Positions 19,338-30,210 of a DNA stretch of 64,000 nucleotides are shown here, piece by piece. The position numbers and the translations under genes are program-made. The notes below the pieces were generated by a model. It made no database searches. It saw only the letters and a list, made by a program, of their open reading frames with translations, and was not told where the DNA came from. Source of the stretch: Hymenobacter radiodurans (GTDB lineage Bacteria; Bacteroidota; Bacteroidia; Cytophagales; Hymenobacteraceae); NCBI RefSeq assembly GCF_004355185.1, contig NZ_CP037922.1, positions 1,178,001-1,242,000 on the forward strand, written 5' to 3'. Within the stretch, counting starts at the first letter, position 1, and every line of letters starts with the position of its first letter.

Positions 19338-19560
19338 TGCCTTCAAACGGCCTTAACCAATTTCAAATCCCAGTGGAATGCAGGCAGAGAGTTTGGGATG
19401 CAACAACCTGAGAAAAAGAAGCAGCTACCAGAAGCGGCTCTGAATGGAGTTCCTATGTCTTTGATAGGTAAAGTTGTATTCAAACTGGTATTTATCCCAT
19501 ATATTGATAGCACTCAGTTCTTTGCCACTTTCCTTTCTTTCCACCTTAATCTCTCCTTTT

Positions 19561-22500
19561 ATGCGTAAAACTTACTCGATGAGGCTAGTCTTGGCAGTAG
19601 GCTGGCTTCTCGTATGCGTACTATTCACTACGCAACTGGCGGCGCAGCCTGGGGGCGGAGGGCGCGAGTCCTACACCTTGCAAGGGCGCGTTGTGGATGA
19701 GCGGGGGCAAGCGCTGCCTGGAGCTACGGTCTTGCTGGGTGGTACCACGCTCGGTACCGCTACCGGCGCCGATGGCACCTACAGCCTGTCAGCACAAGTA
19801 ACGCCCGGAACCTATACCCTCACGTTTTCTATTATTGGCTACCGGCCTCAGTCTCGATCTATCAGCTTGGCAAGCACCCCAACCGTAAGCACTGATGTCA
19901 CGCTCACGGAGGCCCTTCAGACCCTGGACGACGTGGTCGTAATTGGCTCCACCATCAGCGTAAATAAGCGGGAGCTAGGCAACGCCATTAATACGGTAAC
20001 GGCCCGCGACTTAGAGCAAACCGGCACTGGGGGCGCGCTCAACGCCTTGCAAGGCAAACTGCCCGGCGCGCAAATCGTGCAGAACTCCGGCGACCCGTCG
20101 GGCTCTATGTCGGTGCGGTTGCGGGGTATTCACTCGTTGCGGGGCTCCTCAGACCCACTTTATGTTATCGATGGCGTAATCGTGAGTAATAGCAGCACGA
20201 ACGTGTCGCAGCAGGCCGCGGGCCCCGACATTGGGACGGCTAATGCCGGCCAAAACCGCCTCGCCGACCTCAACCCTAACGATATTGCCAGCATCAATGT
20301 CATCAACGGAGCAGCAGCAGCGGCGCAGTATGGGTCGCGAGCTTCAAATGGGGTGGTGCTCATTACCACCAAACGAGGCAAGACAGGCGCAGCACGGGTA
20401 TCTGCCTATGCTAGCTTCAATATAAATGAGCTGCGCAAATCCGTGCCCGTCAATACCTACGGCCAACAGTTTGGCTTTGCGGGGCTACGCCTGTACACAA
20501 TTGGAGCTCCCACCGCCCAGCAGATAGCGGCCAACCCCGGCATTACGACCACAAGCGTTACAAGGGCCGGAGCCACTACACTATTGGCCACCAACTTAGT
20601 AGAAACTCCACGCTACAACTACTTCAACGACGTTTTCCGGACGGGCTACGGTACGGATAATGGCGTATCTATTTCGGGCGGGGCAGAGCGGACGCAGTAC
20701 CTAGTGTCGGTGGGCTACCTGAAAAATCAGGGTATTATTGAAGACACCGATTTTACGCGTTACAATGTGCGGGCCCGCGTCGATCAGCGCTTGGCCAACT
20801 GGATCAGGGCTTCGGTGGGAGTGGCTTACAATAACAGCTTTTCCAATGAGAAGGCAAATGGAAACGTATTCTACAGCCCCATCAACTCCATTAACATCAC
20901 CAACAATATCTACGACATCAGCCAGCGCGACCCCAATGGCAATTTGCTGGCCGTAGAGCCTACCCGCGTTAATCCGCTGTCTACTATCGAGGACATGAAG
21001 TTTACGCAGTGTATCAACCGTACCATTAGTGATATTCAAATTAATCTGACGCCGTTCAAGGGTTTTTCGGTTGATTATATCTTCGGGGCAGACACGTATT
21101 CCCAGGTGGGGGAGAACTACATCCGGCCTTACCCATACCAAGCTGCGGCCGGCCTGCCGTTACAGCGCTACCCATCCGGGTTTGCAGCCAATGCAAATAA
21201 TAACGTGCTGCAGCTCAACTCCGACGTGAACGTGGGGTACGACCGGCAACTGACCGAAGACTTTAAAATGACGCTATTGGCTGGCTACAGCTACCAGTTC
21301 CTGCGGGGGGAGTTGGTGCGCACGCAGGGCCAAAATCTCGCGCCGTTTATTACCACCGTGAGCGGAGCCGCCAGCAACACAGTAGCTTCCGGCGCCGAAT
21401 TAGATCGGTTTGATTTGAGTGGAATTTTCGGGCAAGCCACCTTTGGTTTCCGCAACTTGGCTTTCCTGACGGGGGCCATTCGCCGCGACCGATCATCGAA
21501 GTTCTCGTCCTCCGAAACCAACCAGTACTATCCTAAAGTGAGTGCTTCGGTGGTGCTCTCCGACCTAGGCTTCTGGAAGGATGCAGCGTACGCCAAGACT
21601 TTCAACTCACTGAAGCTGCGCGCCAGCTACGGGGAGGCCGGCAACCTGAACGGTACTGGCTCCTACGACCGGTTTTATCAGTTTACTCCTATTGGCTTTC
21701 AGGGCCGAAATACCTTCCTGCCCAATGCGCAGCTGGCAAACCCCCGGGTGCGGCCGGAGCGCGTAGCCGAACTGGAAGTGGGGGCCGACCTGGGCTTCTT
21801 TAATGACCGGCTTGGCTTGGGCGTAACCGTGTATAATCAGAAAACCACCGATCTGGTGGTGAACCGGCCGCTGGCGCCGTCGCGGGGCGGTTCATCCATC
21901 GTGGAGAACGTGGCTCGGCTCAACAACAAGGGCGTGGAAGTGCAGCTGAGCGCTGCCCCAGTGCGAACGGCCGATTTCAGCTGGGACTTCACGGCCATTT
22001 ACAGCCGCAACCGCAATAAGATTGTGGACTTGGTGGGTTCGGCGGCCATAGCGGTCGACAACGTGGCCGGCGCGCCGGTGTATCTGATTAATGGACAGCC
22101 CGCGGGCGTATTTTATGGCTCGGCGTATGCCCGCAACCCCGATGGCTCCCTGCTGCTGACCCCTCAGGGCTTTCCGCAGGACGAGCGCACTACGGGCCAA
22201 GGTGTCGGCTCAATTGACTTCACACCGGCTCGCACCGCCGAGGGCCAGCCCAGCTACGCACCGGGTACTACTATTGCCAACGTCATCATTGGCAACCCAA
22301 ACCCGGATTGGACTGGCTCATTCAGCACCAGCTTTACGTACAAGAAGCTCTCTTTGCGAGTGCTGCTCGATGCCGTGCAGGGCGTGGATGTATTTAATGC
22401 GGACTATCGTACCCGCCAGGGCGTGGGGCTTGGCGAACTGGCCGAGCAGGAACTGCGGGGGGAGATTCCACGCGGCTACATCTTCGCCGTGTATAACACC

Positions 22501-22758
22501 CAGGAATTCCGGATTGATGATGGCTCGTATGTGAAGCTTCGCGAAACGGCCCTCACGTACACATTGCCACCCATCAGTAAATTCATCAGCGACCTCAATG
22601 TGTCGCTTATTGGCCGCAACCTCTATTCGTGGGACGACTACAAGGGCTTCGATCCGGAAACCAGCGCGGGTGGCGCTTCCGATTTGTTTCGGGCGGTGGA
22701 CTTTGGTAACGTGCCGATTCCGCGCACTTACCAGCTCCGGTTGTCGGCCACTTTCTAA
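19561..22758 (+). CDS. SusC/RagA-family TonB-dependent outer-membrane transporter (first system)
   Basis: Outer-membrane barrel that imports a ligand captured by its SusD partner, powered by TonB. The ATG at 19561 gives 1065 residues with a signal peptide (LVLAVGWLLVCVLFTTQLAAQ). Then comes a carboxypeptidase-regulatory-like domain (LQGRVVDERGQALPGATVLLGG, TYTLTFSIIGYRPQSRSI), a plug with LRGIHSLRGSSDPLYVIDGV and INGAAAAAQYGSRASNGVVL, and a 22-strand barrel ending RTYQLRLSATF. SusD starts 33 bases downstream. The ligand cannot be named: no sugar hydrolase or regulator is adjacent. Confidence 0.93.
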   Translation: MRKTYSMRLVLAVGWLLVCVLFTTQLAAQPGGGGRESYTLQGRVVDERGQALPGATVLLGGTTLGTATGADGTYSLSAQVTPGTYTLTFSIIGYRPQSRSISLASTPTVSTDVTLTEALQTLDDVVVIGSTISVNKRELGNAINTVTARDLEQTGTGGALNALQGKLPGAQIVQNSGDPSGSMSVRLRGIHSLRGSSDPLYVIDGVIVSNSSTNVSQQAAGPDIGTANAGQNRLADLNPNDIASINVINGAAAAAQYGSRASNGVVLITTKRGKTGAARVSAYASFNINELRKSVPVNTYGQQFGFAGLRLYTIGAPTAQQIAANPGITTTSVTRAGATTLLATNLVETPRYNYFNDVFRTGYGTDNGVSISGGAERTQYLVSVGYLKNQGIIEDTDFTRYNVRARVDQRLANWIRASVGVAYNNSFSNEKANGNVFYSPINSINITNNIYDISQRDPNGNLLAVEPTRVNPLSTIEDMKFTQCINRTISDIQINLTPFKGFSVDYIFGADTYSQVGENYIRPYPYQAAAGLPLQRYPSGFAANANNNVLQLNSDVNVGYDRQLTEDFKMTLLAGYSYQFLRGELVRTQGQNLAPFITTVSGAASNTVASGAELDRFDLSGIFGQATFGFRNLAFLTGAIRRDRSSKFSSSETNQYYPKVSASVVLSDLGFWKDAAYAKTFNSLKLRASYGEAGNLNGTGSYDRFYQFTPIGFQGRNTFLPNAQLANPRVRPERVAELEVGADLGFFNDRLGLGVTVYNQKTTDLVVNRPLAPSRGGSSIVENVARLNNKGVEVQLSAAPVRTADFSWDFTAIYSRNRNKIVDLVGSAAIAVDNVAGAPVYLINGQPAGVFYGSAYARNPDGSLLLTPQGFPQDERTTGQGVGSIDFTPARTAEGQPSYAPGTTIANVIIGNPNPDWTGSFSTSFTYKKLSLRVLLDAVQGVDVFNADYRTRQGVGLGELAEQELRGEIPRGYIFAVYNTQEFRIDDGSYVKLRETALTYTLPPISKFISDLNVSLIGRNLYSWDDYKGFDPETSAGGASDLFRAVDFGNVPIPRTYQLRLSATF

Positions 22759-22790
22759 TGGGGTTTCCTCTTCTCCAAACTAGCCAATCC

Positions 22791-24110
22791 ATGAAAAAGA
22801 TACTGATACTGCTGGCTGTGCTGTCGATGGCCATGAGCAGCTGCGACAAAGAATACCTGAACCCCAGCACCGCTAGCGACGTGCAGGTGCTAACCAACGC
22901 CGACGGCCTGATTACGGTATGCAACGGTTTGCAGGCCCGCTTCACGACGGGTGGGGCGCTGAGTCCGCTCTACAATACCGTGGCGGCTGGGGGCCTGAGC
23001 ACCCGCGAGCTGACGGTAATTAACGTCGGCAACATTGAGGAATTTAACGTCAGCCTGGGGGCCGGCAACGTGACGAACCTCAACGGCGTGGTGCGCAACC
23101 TCTGGACCCAGTCGCAGCTGGTGCGTGCCAATGCTGACCTTGTGCTGACCAACGCCAACAACGCTACCGACCCTGGCACGCGTAGCGGCATCATTGCCTA
23201 CGCCAGCATCTTTCGGGCCCTGGCAATTGGTACTTTGGCGCAATACTTTGAGCAGGTGCCCATTGTTACGCAGGCCAACGCGCCATTCGTGAGCCGCGTG
23301 CAAGCCCTACAGTCGGCTGTAGAGCAGCTGGAGGCAGCTGCTACCCAATTGAATACTGCGCCCGTATCGGCCGACTTCAACAGCAAAATTATTGGAGGCA
23401 TTAACCTGCCCAACACCGTGCAGGCCCTTATTGCCCGCTACAGCCTGATGGCCGGCGACTACGACAAGGCCATTGCGGCCGCCGGGCGAGTGGATCTGGC
23501 AAGCCGCTCAGTGTTCAGTTTCGACGAGCTGGCCCGCAACCCACTGTTCGAGGTTGCTTTTGGCAACCGCAACGTGTTCGAGCCGACCAACGTGAATCTG
23601 GGTTTGACCGGCGCGTTGACTCCCGAAGCCGGCGACCGGCGCATTCCGTTCTATACGCGCGCCAACCCCACCGCTACCCAAAACCGGGGCACGGGCTTCT
23701 ATAGCGCCAGCGCAGCGCCCATTCCGGTGTATGTGCCCGGCGAAATGCTGCTGATTCGGGCCGAGGCGTATGCTCGCAAAAATGACCTTGCCAACGCCGT
23801 GCTGGAGCTCAACCGGGTACGCACCAGCACGGCGGCCGCCACTACTGTTACCGGCGGCCTGCCCACTGCACCTCCCGGTGCTGGCTTGGCGCCGTATGCT
23901 GGTCCGCTCACGCAGGAGGCCGTGCTGTTGGATATCCTACGAAACCGTTCTGTAGAGCTGGCTTTCCAGGGTTTCAGGCTGGACGATAGCCGCCGCTTCA
24001 ATCGGCCTGGGCCGGGGGCGGCTGGCTCCGAGCGCAACCGCAATTTCTACCCATACCCCCGCACTGAGCGTGAGAACAACACAGTTACGCCTGATGACCC
24101 AGCGGCGTAG
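22791..24110 (+). CDS. SusD/RagB-family surface lipoprotein (first system)
   Basis: Protein of 439 residues from ATG 22791. The lipoprotein signal is MKKILILLAVLSMAMSSCDK with the lipobox Cys at about residue 17-18. The body has TPR-like helices (SQLVRANADLVLTNANN, IFRALAIGTLAQYFEQVPI) and ends with the RagB signature EMLLIRAEAYARKNDLANAVLELNRVR and LRNRSVELAFQGFRLDDSRRF. It is the ligand-capture lid of the SusC encoded just upstream, and forms the end of this two-gene unit: a paired-motif hairpin follows the stop by 20 bases. Confidence 0.92.
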   Translation: MKKILILLAVLSMAMSSCDKEYLNPSTASDVQVLTNADGLITVCNGLQARFTTGGALSPLYNTVAAGGLSTRELTVINVGNIEEFNVSLGAGNVTNLNGVVRNLWTQSQLVRANADLVLTNANNATDPGTRSGIIAYASIFRALAIGTLAQYFEQVPIVTQANAPFVSRVQALQSAVEQLEAAATQLNTAPVSADFNSKIIGGINLPNTVQALIARYSLMAGDYDKAIAAAGRVDLASRSVFSFDELARNPLFEVAFGNRNVFEPTNVNLGLTGALTPEAGDRRIPFYTRANPTATQNRGTGFYSASAAPIPVYVPGEMLLIRAEAYARKNDLANAVLELNRVRTSTAAATTVTGGLPTAPPGAGLAPYAGPLTQEAVLLDILRNRSVELAFQGFRLDDSRRFNRPGPGAAGSERNRNFYPYPRTERENNTVTPDDPAA

Positions 24111-24129
24111 CGCCAAGCAAGCGAATACA

Positions 24130-24162
24130 AAAAAAGCCCCCGGAACTTCCGGGGGCTTTTTT
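24130..24162. terminator. Bidirectional terminator between the two Sus systems
   Basis: 16-bp arms 24130-24145 and 24147-24162 with core AAAAAAGCCCCCGG and complement. It separates the converging first SusD (+) and the third gene of the second system (-). Confidence 0.9.
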
Positions 24163-24183
24163 GCTGAATGGAAAGATGCTAGT

Positions 24184-25434
24184 CTACAGCGCCTTCACAT
24201 CCAGCGCCAAGCTTACACCGGTAGCCGTCCGGTTTAGGCCGGTCACCGTGAAGATTACATACTGTTCGCCGCCCCGCACGCGGGCTACATACACGTCGCC
24301 TACCAGCACGCTGGCTACGCTGGCAACCTGATTAGCAGCGGTGGCCGTGAGATAAGTCTGACGAACGCTGTTCAAGGTAGCTGCCGTGTACACGGCAGCA
24401 GTTGTTTTTACCAACCGGGTAGTGTTCAGGGCATCCAGCTTCACCTGGTTGGTGGCAATGCTGGTGATGGCAATATCCTTCACCGTAGCCGCGTCGGCGG
24501 CAGTGGCCGCGCTGAAAGTGGCGAAGTTGAAAGCTGCCAAGTCGCCGCCGGTAGTGCCGGTGTAGGTGAGCGTGATAGGACGCACCGCCGCCAGCGCTGT
24601 GGGCGTACCGGGCGTAATAGCAGCCGACGTAACCGAAGCCGTACGGGCCGGTGTGCGCACTTTTGCCTCAAAGCGGAAGGTAACAGGCTGCCCCGCCGAG
24701 TTGGCCGGAACCGTTGCATCCACATTCAGCGTGGTAGCCGCGCCGGTTTGGGCTCCAACGGCTGGGAGGCGCTGGCGCAGTAAGCGCCGTTCAGCAGTAG
24801 TTCCAACCCGCACGTAGGTAATCAGGCTGTCGAGGTCTTTGTAAAGAATGCTCGTGACAGGAGTTGTAGCCGTGGCTGACGTCACGCCGTTCACGTTCAG
24901 CGTCAGGTTGTAGCGCACTACGTCGCCGGCTACTACGGGGCCAGCGGTAGGCGCCGTTACGTTCGCGACGCTATTGATGCGAATGGTGGGCGTGGGTTCA
25001 GCTACCCGAAAAGAAGCAGAGCGGGTTTTTGATTGGCCATTTTGGCTCACCAAGCGCACATCTACCCGGATTAGCGCTTTATTGGCCGCCTGGGGCACCA
25101 CGTAGCGCACTACCAGCGTATCGGCCCGCTTGAGGCGGGAATAAGCCGGCTGATACGGAATGGTTTGGACCACCACAGAGTCGCGACTGGGCTCTACTTT
25201 TTGCAGCACCAGTACTTCCTTGATTGGCTCGCCCTGAGAGGCAAAGTTTATCTCCAATGGTACTGTTTCCCCCACCGCATACTTAGTGTCGGGGTTACTG
25301 GTGCTCGCCAGGAGGGTTGGGAGTTGCGGCCCGACCTCGGTATAGTTTTCGTCCAGCTCATCATCACAGCTGGTGGTGAGGCCCGTGAGCGTCAGTAGCA
25401 GGAGGGGAGCGTAGCGTTTTAGAAAATGCTTCAT
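24184..25434 (-). CDS. Lipoprotein of the second SusCD locus (SusE-position)
   Basis: Protein of 416 residues with a lipoprotein signal (LLLLTLTGLTTSCDDE, lipobox Cys near residue 23). The rest is Thr/Ala/Val-rich beta structure; residues about 45-150 look like one Ig-like domain (YAVGETVPLEINFASQGEPI … TRSASFRVAEP) and more beta strands follow to the C terminus (GEQYVIFTVTGLNRTATGVS). I do not recognise a named family. It is the third gene after SusC and SusD on the same strand (55-base gap), the position often held by SusE/SusF-like surface lipoproteins, so an accessory ligand-binding role is likely. Confidence 0.75.
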   Translation of the reverse strand: MKHFLKRYAPLLLLTLTGLTTSCDDELDENYTEVGPQLPTLLASTSNPDTKYAVGETVPLEINFASQGEPIKEVLVLQKVEPSRDSVVVQTIPYQPAYSRLKRADTLVVRYVVPQAANKALIRVDVRLVSQNGQSKTRSASFRVAEPTPTIRINSVANVTAPTAGPVVAGDVVRYNLTLNVNGVTSATATTPVTSILYKDLDSLITYVRVGTTAERRLLRQRLPAVGAQTGAATTLNVDATVPANSAGQPVTFRFEAKVRTPARTASVTSAAITPGTPTALAAVRPITLTYTGTTGGDLAAFNFATFSAATAADAATVKDIAITSIATNQVKLDALNTTRLVKTTAAVYTAATLNSVRQTYLTATAANQVASVASVLVGDVYVARVRGGEQYVIFTVTGLNRTATGVSLALDVKAL

Positions 25435-25489
25435 ATGCAGCGTTGCGGAAGTAAGTCAGTGAAAAAGGGGCTGGGGGGCAAATCTGGCC

Positions 25490-27031
25490 TTATGGCTGAT
25501 CCCACCATACCGGCTGAGCAATATAATCGGGGGCATTTGCTCCGATGCGCGCAATCTCGTTCGGGTTGTACAGCACTTCCGTGGCGCCGGGCAGCAGGCG
25601 GCGTGGGAAACGTATGCTCGCCGGAGTTGTTGGCGTAGCAGCCGTTACTAAAGCCTGATTTACCCCACTTGGTACCCGGAAATTCACGTAAATGGCTGGG
25701 TTAAAATCAAAGCGGCGCAGGTCAGACCACGATTCCGGATTCAGGAACATGGCGATGTACTTCTGCTCCATAATGCTCTTCAGGGTCAGGTCGGCGGCGC
25801 TTTGCGGCACGGCCGTGCTAGCCAAATAAGCCGTAATCTGGGCTTCGCTGATGGTAGGATACGCGACCACCGGTATGCTGGTGCTGAAACCGCCTACCCC
25901 GATTTTGCGCATGTGCGCCCGAATACCTTCTTGGAAAGCGGTGAAAGCCCGCGCCCGGTTGTTGGCCCGGAAAGCGGCTTCTGCCTCAATAAACTTCAGC
26001 TCGTGGTAAGTAATCAACTCAAAGTAGCCCAGCTCGCGGGCGTACCAGCTCGCGTAGAAATCCGTCTGCACGGTGGTTGGCTGCGGACCGCCGCCCAGGC
26101 CGGGGTCGGCGCCAGTGCTGGTGGCCGTAGCCATAATCGGCAAACGCGGATCGACTACGCCAAACGTGCGCCCGTCCAGGTACTTGATAAAGTTGGCCGA
26201 GAAAGTGGAGGTCGCAAAGTTGTTGCGGGTAGTACCAAAGATGTTGGTAGTGCTTACCAAAGGAGCCACAGCTACTTGAAACTGAAGCTGCGCGTCATCG
26301 GCCGTTGCCTTAAAGCCTTGGTCGACCAGCGCCAGAATAGCGTTGGGGTCGTAGGAGGCCTTCTTCGTCAGGTGATGATTTTGCCGGGCCTTCAGCGAGT
26401 TCGCCAGCTTAATCCATTTGGTTACGTCGCCGCGATACAGAATATCGCCGCTGACGCTAGGCGCGGTCACGTAGAGCGGGCGGAAGTTGGCCGAAGCAGG
26501 CTTGCTCATTTCCACGATGCCTTCGTCGAGTAGCCGATTGATAGTGGCATAAATCTCTTCCTGCGGATCGTACTTAGGCGTATAGTTCTGCGCGCCCAGG
26601 AAAGCTTCCGTGTACGGAGTGTCGCCGAACATATCGGTGGCGTGGCTGAGAATCAGCGCCATCATGATTTTGCCCGCGCCCACGTAATACACCGAGCCTT
26701 CTGCCTCGGCGGCCGCAATCATCGGCGGAATATTGCCCCCCGAGTAGAAGTACGTGTAGTTGAAGGAGTTGGTGCTTTGGGCGTTGGTGTAGAAGTAGTT
26801 ATCTACGGTGTTGCCGCCCGTGCGGCTGACCAGATACTGCGTAATAAAGGGTGTGCGCAGGGCCGTGAACATCTGCGTCTGCGCGCCGTTGGAGATAATG
26901 TTCGGGAGCAGGAAGTTAGGCGTGGCCGTAGTGGGGTTGTTCGGGTCGGTGTTCACGTCGAGGAAATCGTCGCAGGAAGTGAACATACCACCGCCCAGCA
27001 CCAGGCCCAGCAGGAGAATGAGTTTTTTCAT
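25490..27031 (-). CDS. SusD-like outer-membrane lipoprotein (second system)
   Basis: Protein of 513 residues of the SusD-like type (the SusD_2 branch). It starts with MKKLILLLGLVLGGGMFTSC, Cys being the lipidation site, followed by DDFLDVNTDPNNPTTATPNF, the typical opening of this branch. Later blocks include YVGAGKIMMALILSHATDMFGDTPYTEA, LANSLKARQNHHLTK, ELKFIEAEAAFRANNRARA and MEQKYIAMFLNPESWSDLRRF. It partners the SusC gene whose stop lies 58 bases upstream. Different SusD branches in the two loci suggest different ligands. A motif copy is at 26736-26741. Confidence 0.92.
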   Translation of the reverse strand: MKKLILLLGLVLGGGMFTSCDDFLDVNTDPNNPTTATPNFLLPNIISNGAQTQMFTALRTPFITQYLVSRTGGNTVDNYFYTNAQSTNSFNYTYFYSGGNIPPMIAAAEAEGSVYYVGAGKIMMALILSHATDMFGDTPYTEAFLGAQNYTPKYDPQEEIYATINRLLDEGIVEMSKPASANFRPLYVTAPSVSGDILYRGDVTKWIKLANSLKARQNHHLTKKASYDPNAILALVDQGFKATADDAQLQFQVAVAPLVSTTNIFGTTRNNFATSTFSANFIKYLDGRTFGVVDPRLPIMATATSTGADPGLGGGPQPTTVQTDFYASWYARELGYFELITYHELKFIEAEAAFRANNRARAFTAFQEGIRAHMRKIGVGGFSTSIPVVAYPTISEAQITAYLASTAVPQSAADLTLKSIMEQKYIAMFLNPESWSDLRRFDFNPAIYVNFRVPSGVNQALVTAATPTTPASIRFPRRLLPGATEVLYNPNEIARIGANAPDYIAQPVWWDQP

Positions 27032-27088
27032 AAAATAAAAGACAGAAAAGCCCGAAAAAGCCCCCAGCGGAGGTCGGGCCGATGAAGT

Positions 27089-30000
27089 TTAGAAAGTAAC
27101 GCGCACACCCATATCCACGCCGCGCGTGGCTGGCACGCTACCAAAGTCGAAGCCGTTGGAGCCGCCACCGCGCACGCCGGCACCAGCCGCCGAAGTTTCT
27201 GGGTCAGCGCCGGTGTAGTTGGTGAGCAGCAGCAGGTTGCGGCCCGTTACGCTCAGCTCTAGGCCCTTGATGAAGGACTGTCCAAACGTAGCCGCCGGAA
27301 TGTTGTAGCTCAGCGTAGCATAGCGCAGACGCGTCCAAGACACATCCTCGATAAAGGCCGAGCCTACCGTACCTAGCGTATTCTGGTAGTAGCCCTGAGT
27401 CAGCTCCACGGGGCGGGTGTTTTGGGTGTAAGTAGTTGAGCCGTCGGCGTTTGGCGTGGCAATTACGCCGTCAAATACCACTTCCTTGTACCGGTCCAAA
27501 GTCCGCTCGCTCAGGCCGCTGGTGCGGGTTGCATACCAGTCGTTGCCGTTCACTACTTTGCCCCCCTTGCGGAAATCAAGCAGGAATGTAAACTGCAGAG
27601 CCTTATAAGTGAACGTATTGGTAAGCTGAGTAGTGAAGTCCGGTGCGCGGTCGCCTTGGTAGGTAAAGTTGGCATCTACCAAAGGATAGCCAGTGGTAGG
27701 GCTGATGAGCACGCGGCCATCGGGGGCGCGCTGCCAGTCGCTGGCACCAATACCGGTGATGGGCTTGCCGGGGTAAGCGCCACCCTGCGCAAAGTCAATA
27801 ATAAAAGCGTCCGACTGGTTTACCACCGTCAGCACGCTGGGCAGCTCTACCGTTCTGTTTTCGTTGCGGTAGAAGTTGGCCAGTACGTCCCAGGTAAAGT
27901 TGTTGGTTTTCACCGGCGAGCCATTCAAGGAGATTTCGATACCCTTGTTCTCCACGGTGCCGCCATTGATGTACTGCAGAATGAAGCCTGTAGCCTGACT
28001 CACGCGGGGGGCAATTAGCTGGTCGGTGGTGCGGGTGCGATATACGTTGGCGTCCAGTCCGAGGCGGTTTTGCAGAAAGCGCAACTCCACGCCCAACTCA
28101 TACGAGCGGCTACGCTCGGGAATAAGCAGGCTGTTGGAGCCGAAGAAACCGTTGCGGAAGCCGCCACCGATGTAGGTGTTGGCCGCCAAAGGCGATTCCA
28201 CGCGGTAAGGGCCAGTGTCTTTGCCCACTTCAGCAATAGAACCGCGAATCTTGCCGTAGTTCAGAATGGGGTTCTGCTCTAAGCCTAGCGTGCGGGTAAA
28301 CTCGTAGCCCGCTCCGATAGAGCCGTAGCCAAAGCCTTTGCCGTAAATCTTGTTCTTGTCGGGGCGGGGCAGGGTAGACGAGATGTCATAGCGCCCGCTC
28401 AGCTCCACAAAGAGCTGATCCCAGAACACCATGCTCAACTGGGCAAAGTTACCCACCAAGCGCCGCTGTACGTTGCTGGTTAGCGCGTTGCGGTTTACGG
28501 TGTTGTTGATGCTGATAAAGTTCGGGTTCTGAAAAATCAGACCGATAACGTCCGTCTTCTCATTGCGAAGCTGCTCCACGGTGTTACCCAGCGTCAGGGT
28601 ACCGCTGAAATTCTCGCTGAACTGATGGTTCAGGGTCGCCAGGAAGTTGGAGTTCAGAATGCGGTTAGCGTTGGTGGTCTCGGCAATACCGCCATCCTGG
28701 TTGTTCACCAAGGAGGTACCCACAGCCCGTACCGAGCGCACGCGCTCCTGGTAAAAGTCGGTGCCCAGGGTATAGCTGAAATTCAACCACTTATAGGCCG
28801 CAAAATTCAAAGTCGCGTTGCCGATAAAGCGGTTGGTGCGGTCGGTTTGGGGGTTGCGGTTTACCGTAAAGTAAGGGTTGTCGGCGTCGTTGGCGCTGGT
28901 AGATGCACCCGTGAGGCGGCGACGGCTGCCGTCGGGGTTCAGGTAAATGCGCGCATCATCGTTGCGGGGCCAGTTGAGCAAGCTGATCAAATAGCCCCCG
29001 AGCCGCCAAACAGGCCGGGGCCCTGCACGGGGCGCTCACCGCCCGAGTTCAGGTAGTTGGCCGAGGCGTTGGCGCTGAACTTAGGCGAAATCTTCACGGT
29101 GCCCGCTAGGCGTACGGAGGCTTTGTCGTACTTGCTTTCGGGTGTAATACCTTTCGAGTCGAGGTGCTGAACCGAGAGGAGGAAGCTGGCTTTTTCGGTG
29201 CCGCCCGTCATGTTCAGGTAGTTCTGGAAAGAGGTGCCTCGCTGGTAAAAATCTTCCAGGTTGTTAAATACTGTTTCGCCGGGCGCAAAGCGCGGGCCCC
29301 ACGACTGGCGGGTGCCTGGGTCAGAAATGCCCAACGAACCCTGCTTGTATTGGTCCTGTAGCTTAGGCAAGCGGTTCACCTGGTCCACCGAAAATTGCGT
29401 GCGGTAGTTGAGCGTAATCCGACCCGCCGTGCCGCTCTTGGTTTTGATGATTACGGCGCCGTTGGCAGCGCGCAGGCCGTAGAGTACGGCCGCTGCGGGG
29501 CCCTTCAGCACCGTCATGCTCTCAATATCCTCGGGGTTAATGTCCGAAGCGCGGTTGGTAGTGCCCACCGAGCGACCCAGAATGCCATTGAAGGCCGAAC
29601 CACCGCCCGGCGCCGTCGATTCGGCAAACGAGGAGTTGTCCATAATCACCCCATCGATGACAAATAGGGGCTGGTTGTCGCCGTCGAGCGAGGTGCCTCC
29701 CCGAATAACAATGGCTGCGCCCTCGCCGGGGCCACCACCCGAGCTGGTGATGTTTACGCCCGCGATTTTGCCTTGCAGGGCATTCACGATATTCGGCTGG
29801 CGCGAGTTGACCAGTTCGGTGCCCTGTACTTCCTGCACGCTGGTAACAATGCTGCGTTGTTCTTTCTCGATACCAAACGAAGTCGTGACCAGTACTTCCC
29901 CCAGATTGGTGGTGCTCGTGGCCAGAGCGACATCAACGGTAGCACCTGTAGCGGGTCGCTCTTGGGCTGTGTAGCCGATAAAGCTAAAAACGAGAGTGCT

Positions 30001-30210
30001 GCCTTCAGCTACATTGCTGAGCGTGTAACGACCTTCGGCATCAGTCTGAACACCGTTGGTAGTTCCTTTCACAATGACGTTCACGCCCGGCAGGGGCGAG
30101 CGGTCCTCGGCGGCTGTTACGACGCCGGTTACGGTTCGGGTGGTTTGGGCATGGACTGGCGGGGCTAACAGCCACCCCAGCGCCAGGAAAAACCATAAAA
30201 GTTTTTTCAT
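27089..30210 (-). CDS. SusC/RagA-family TonB-dependent transporter (second system), one-base frameshift
   Basis: Two frames (27089-28990 and up to 30210) join into about 1040 residues if one C is added to the C5 tract at 28995-28999, giving LFGGSGGYLISLLNWPRNDD. The ATG at 30210 opens a signal peptide (KKLLWFFLALGWLLAPPVHAQ), then a regulatory beta-sandwich (VTGVVTAAEDRSPLPGVNV), and a plug with VIRGGTSLDGDNQPLFVIDG and LKGPAAAVLYGLRAANGAVI. The barrel ends in TRGVDMGVRVTF. Intact motif copies lie at 27561-27566 and 28006-28011. The leader carries a terminator-like hairpin (30259-30297), so expression may be controlled by attenuation. Confidence 0.9.
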
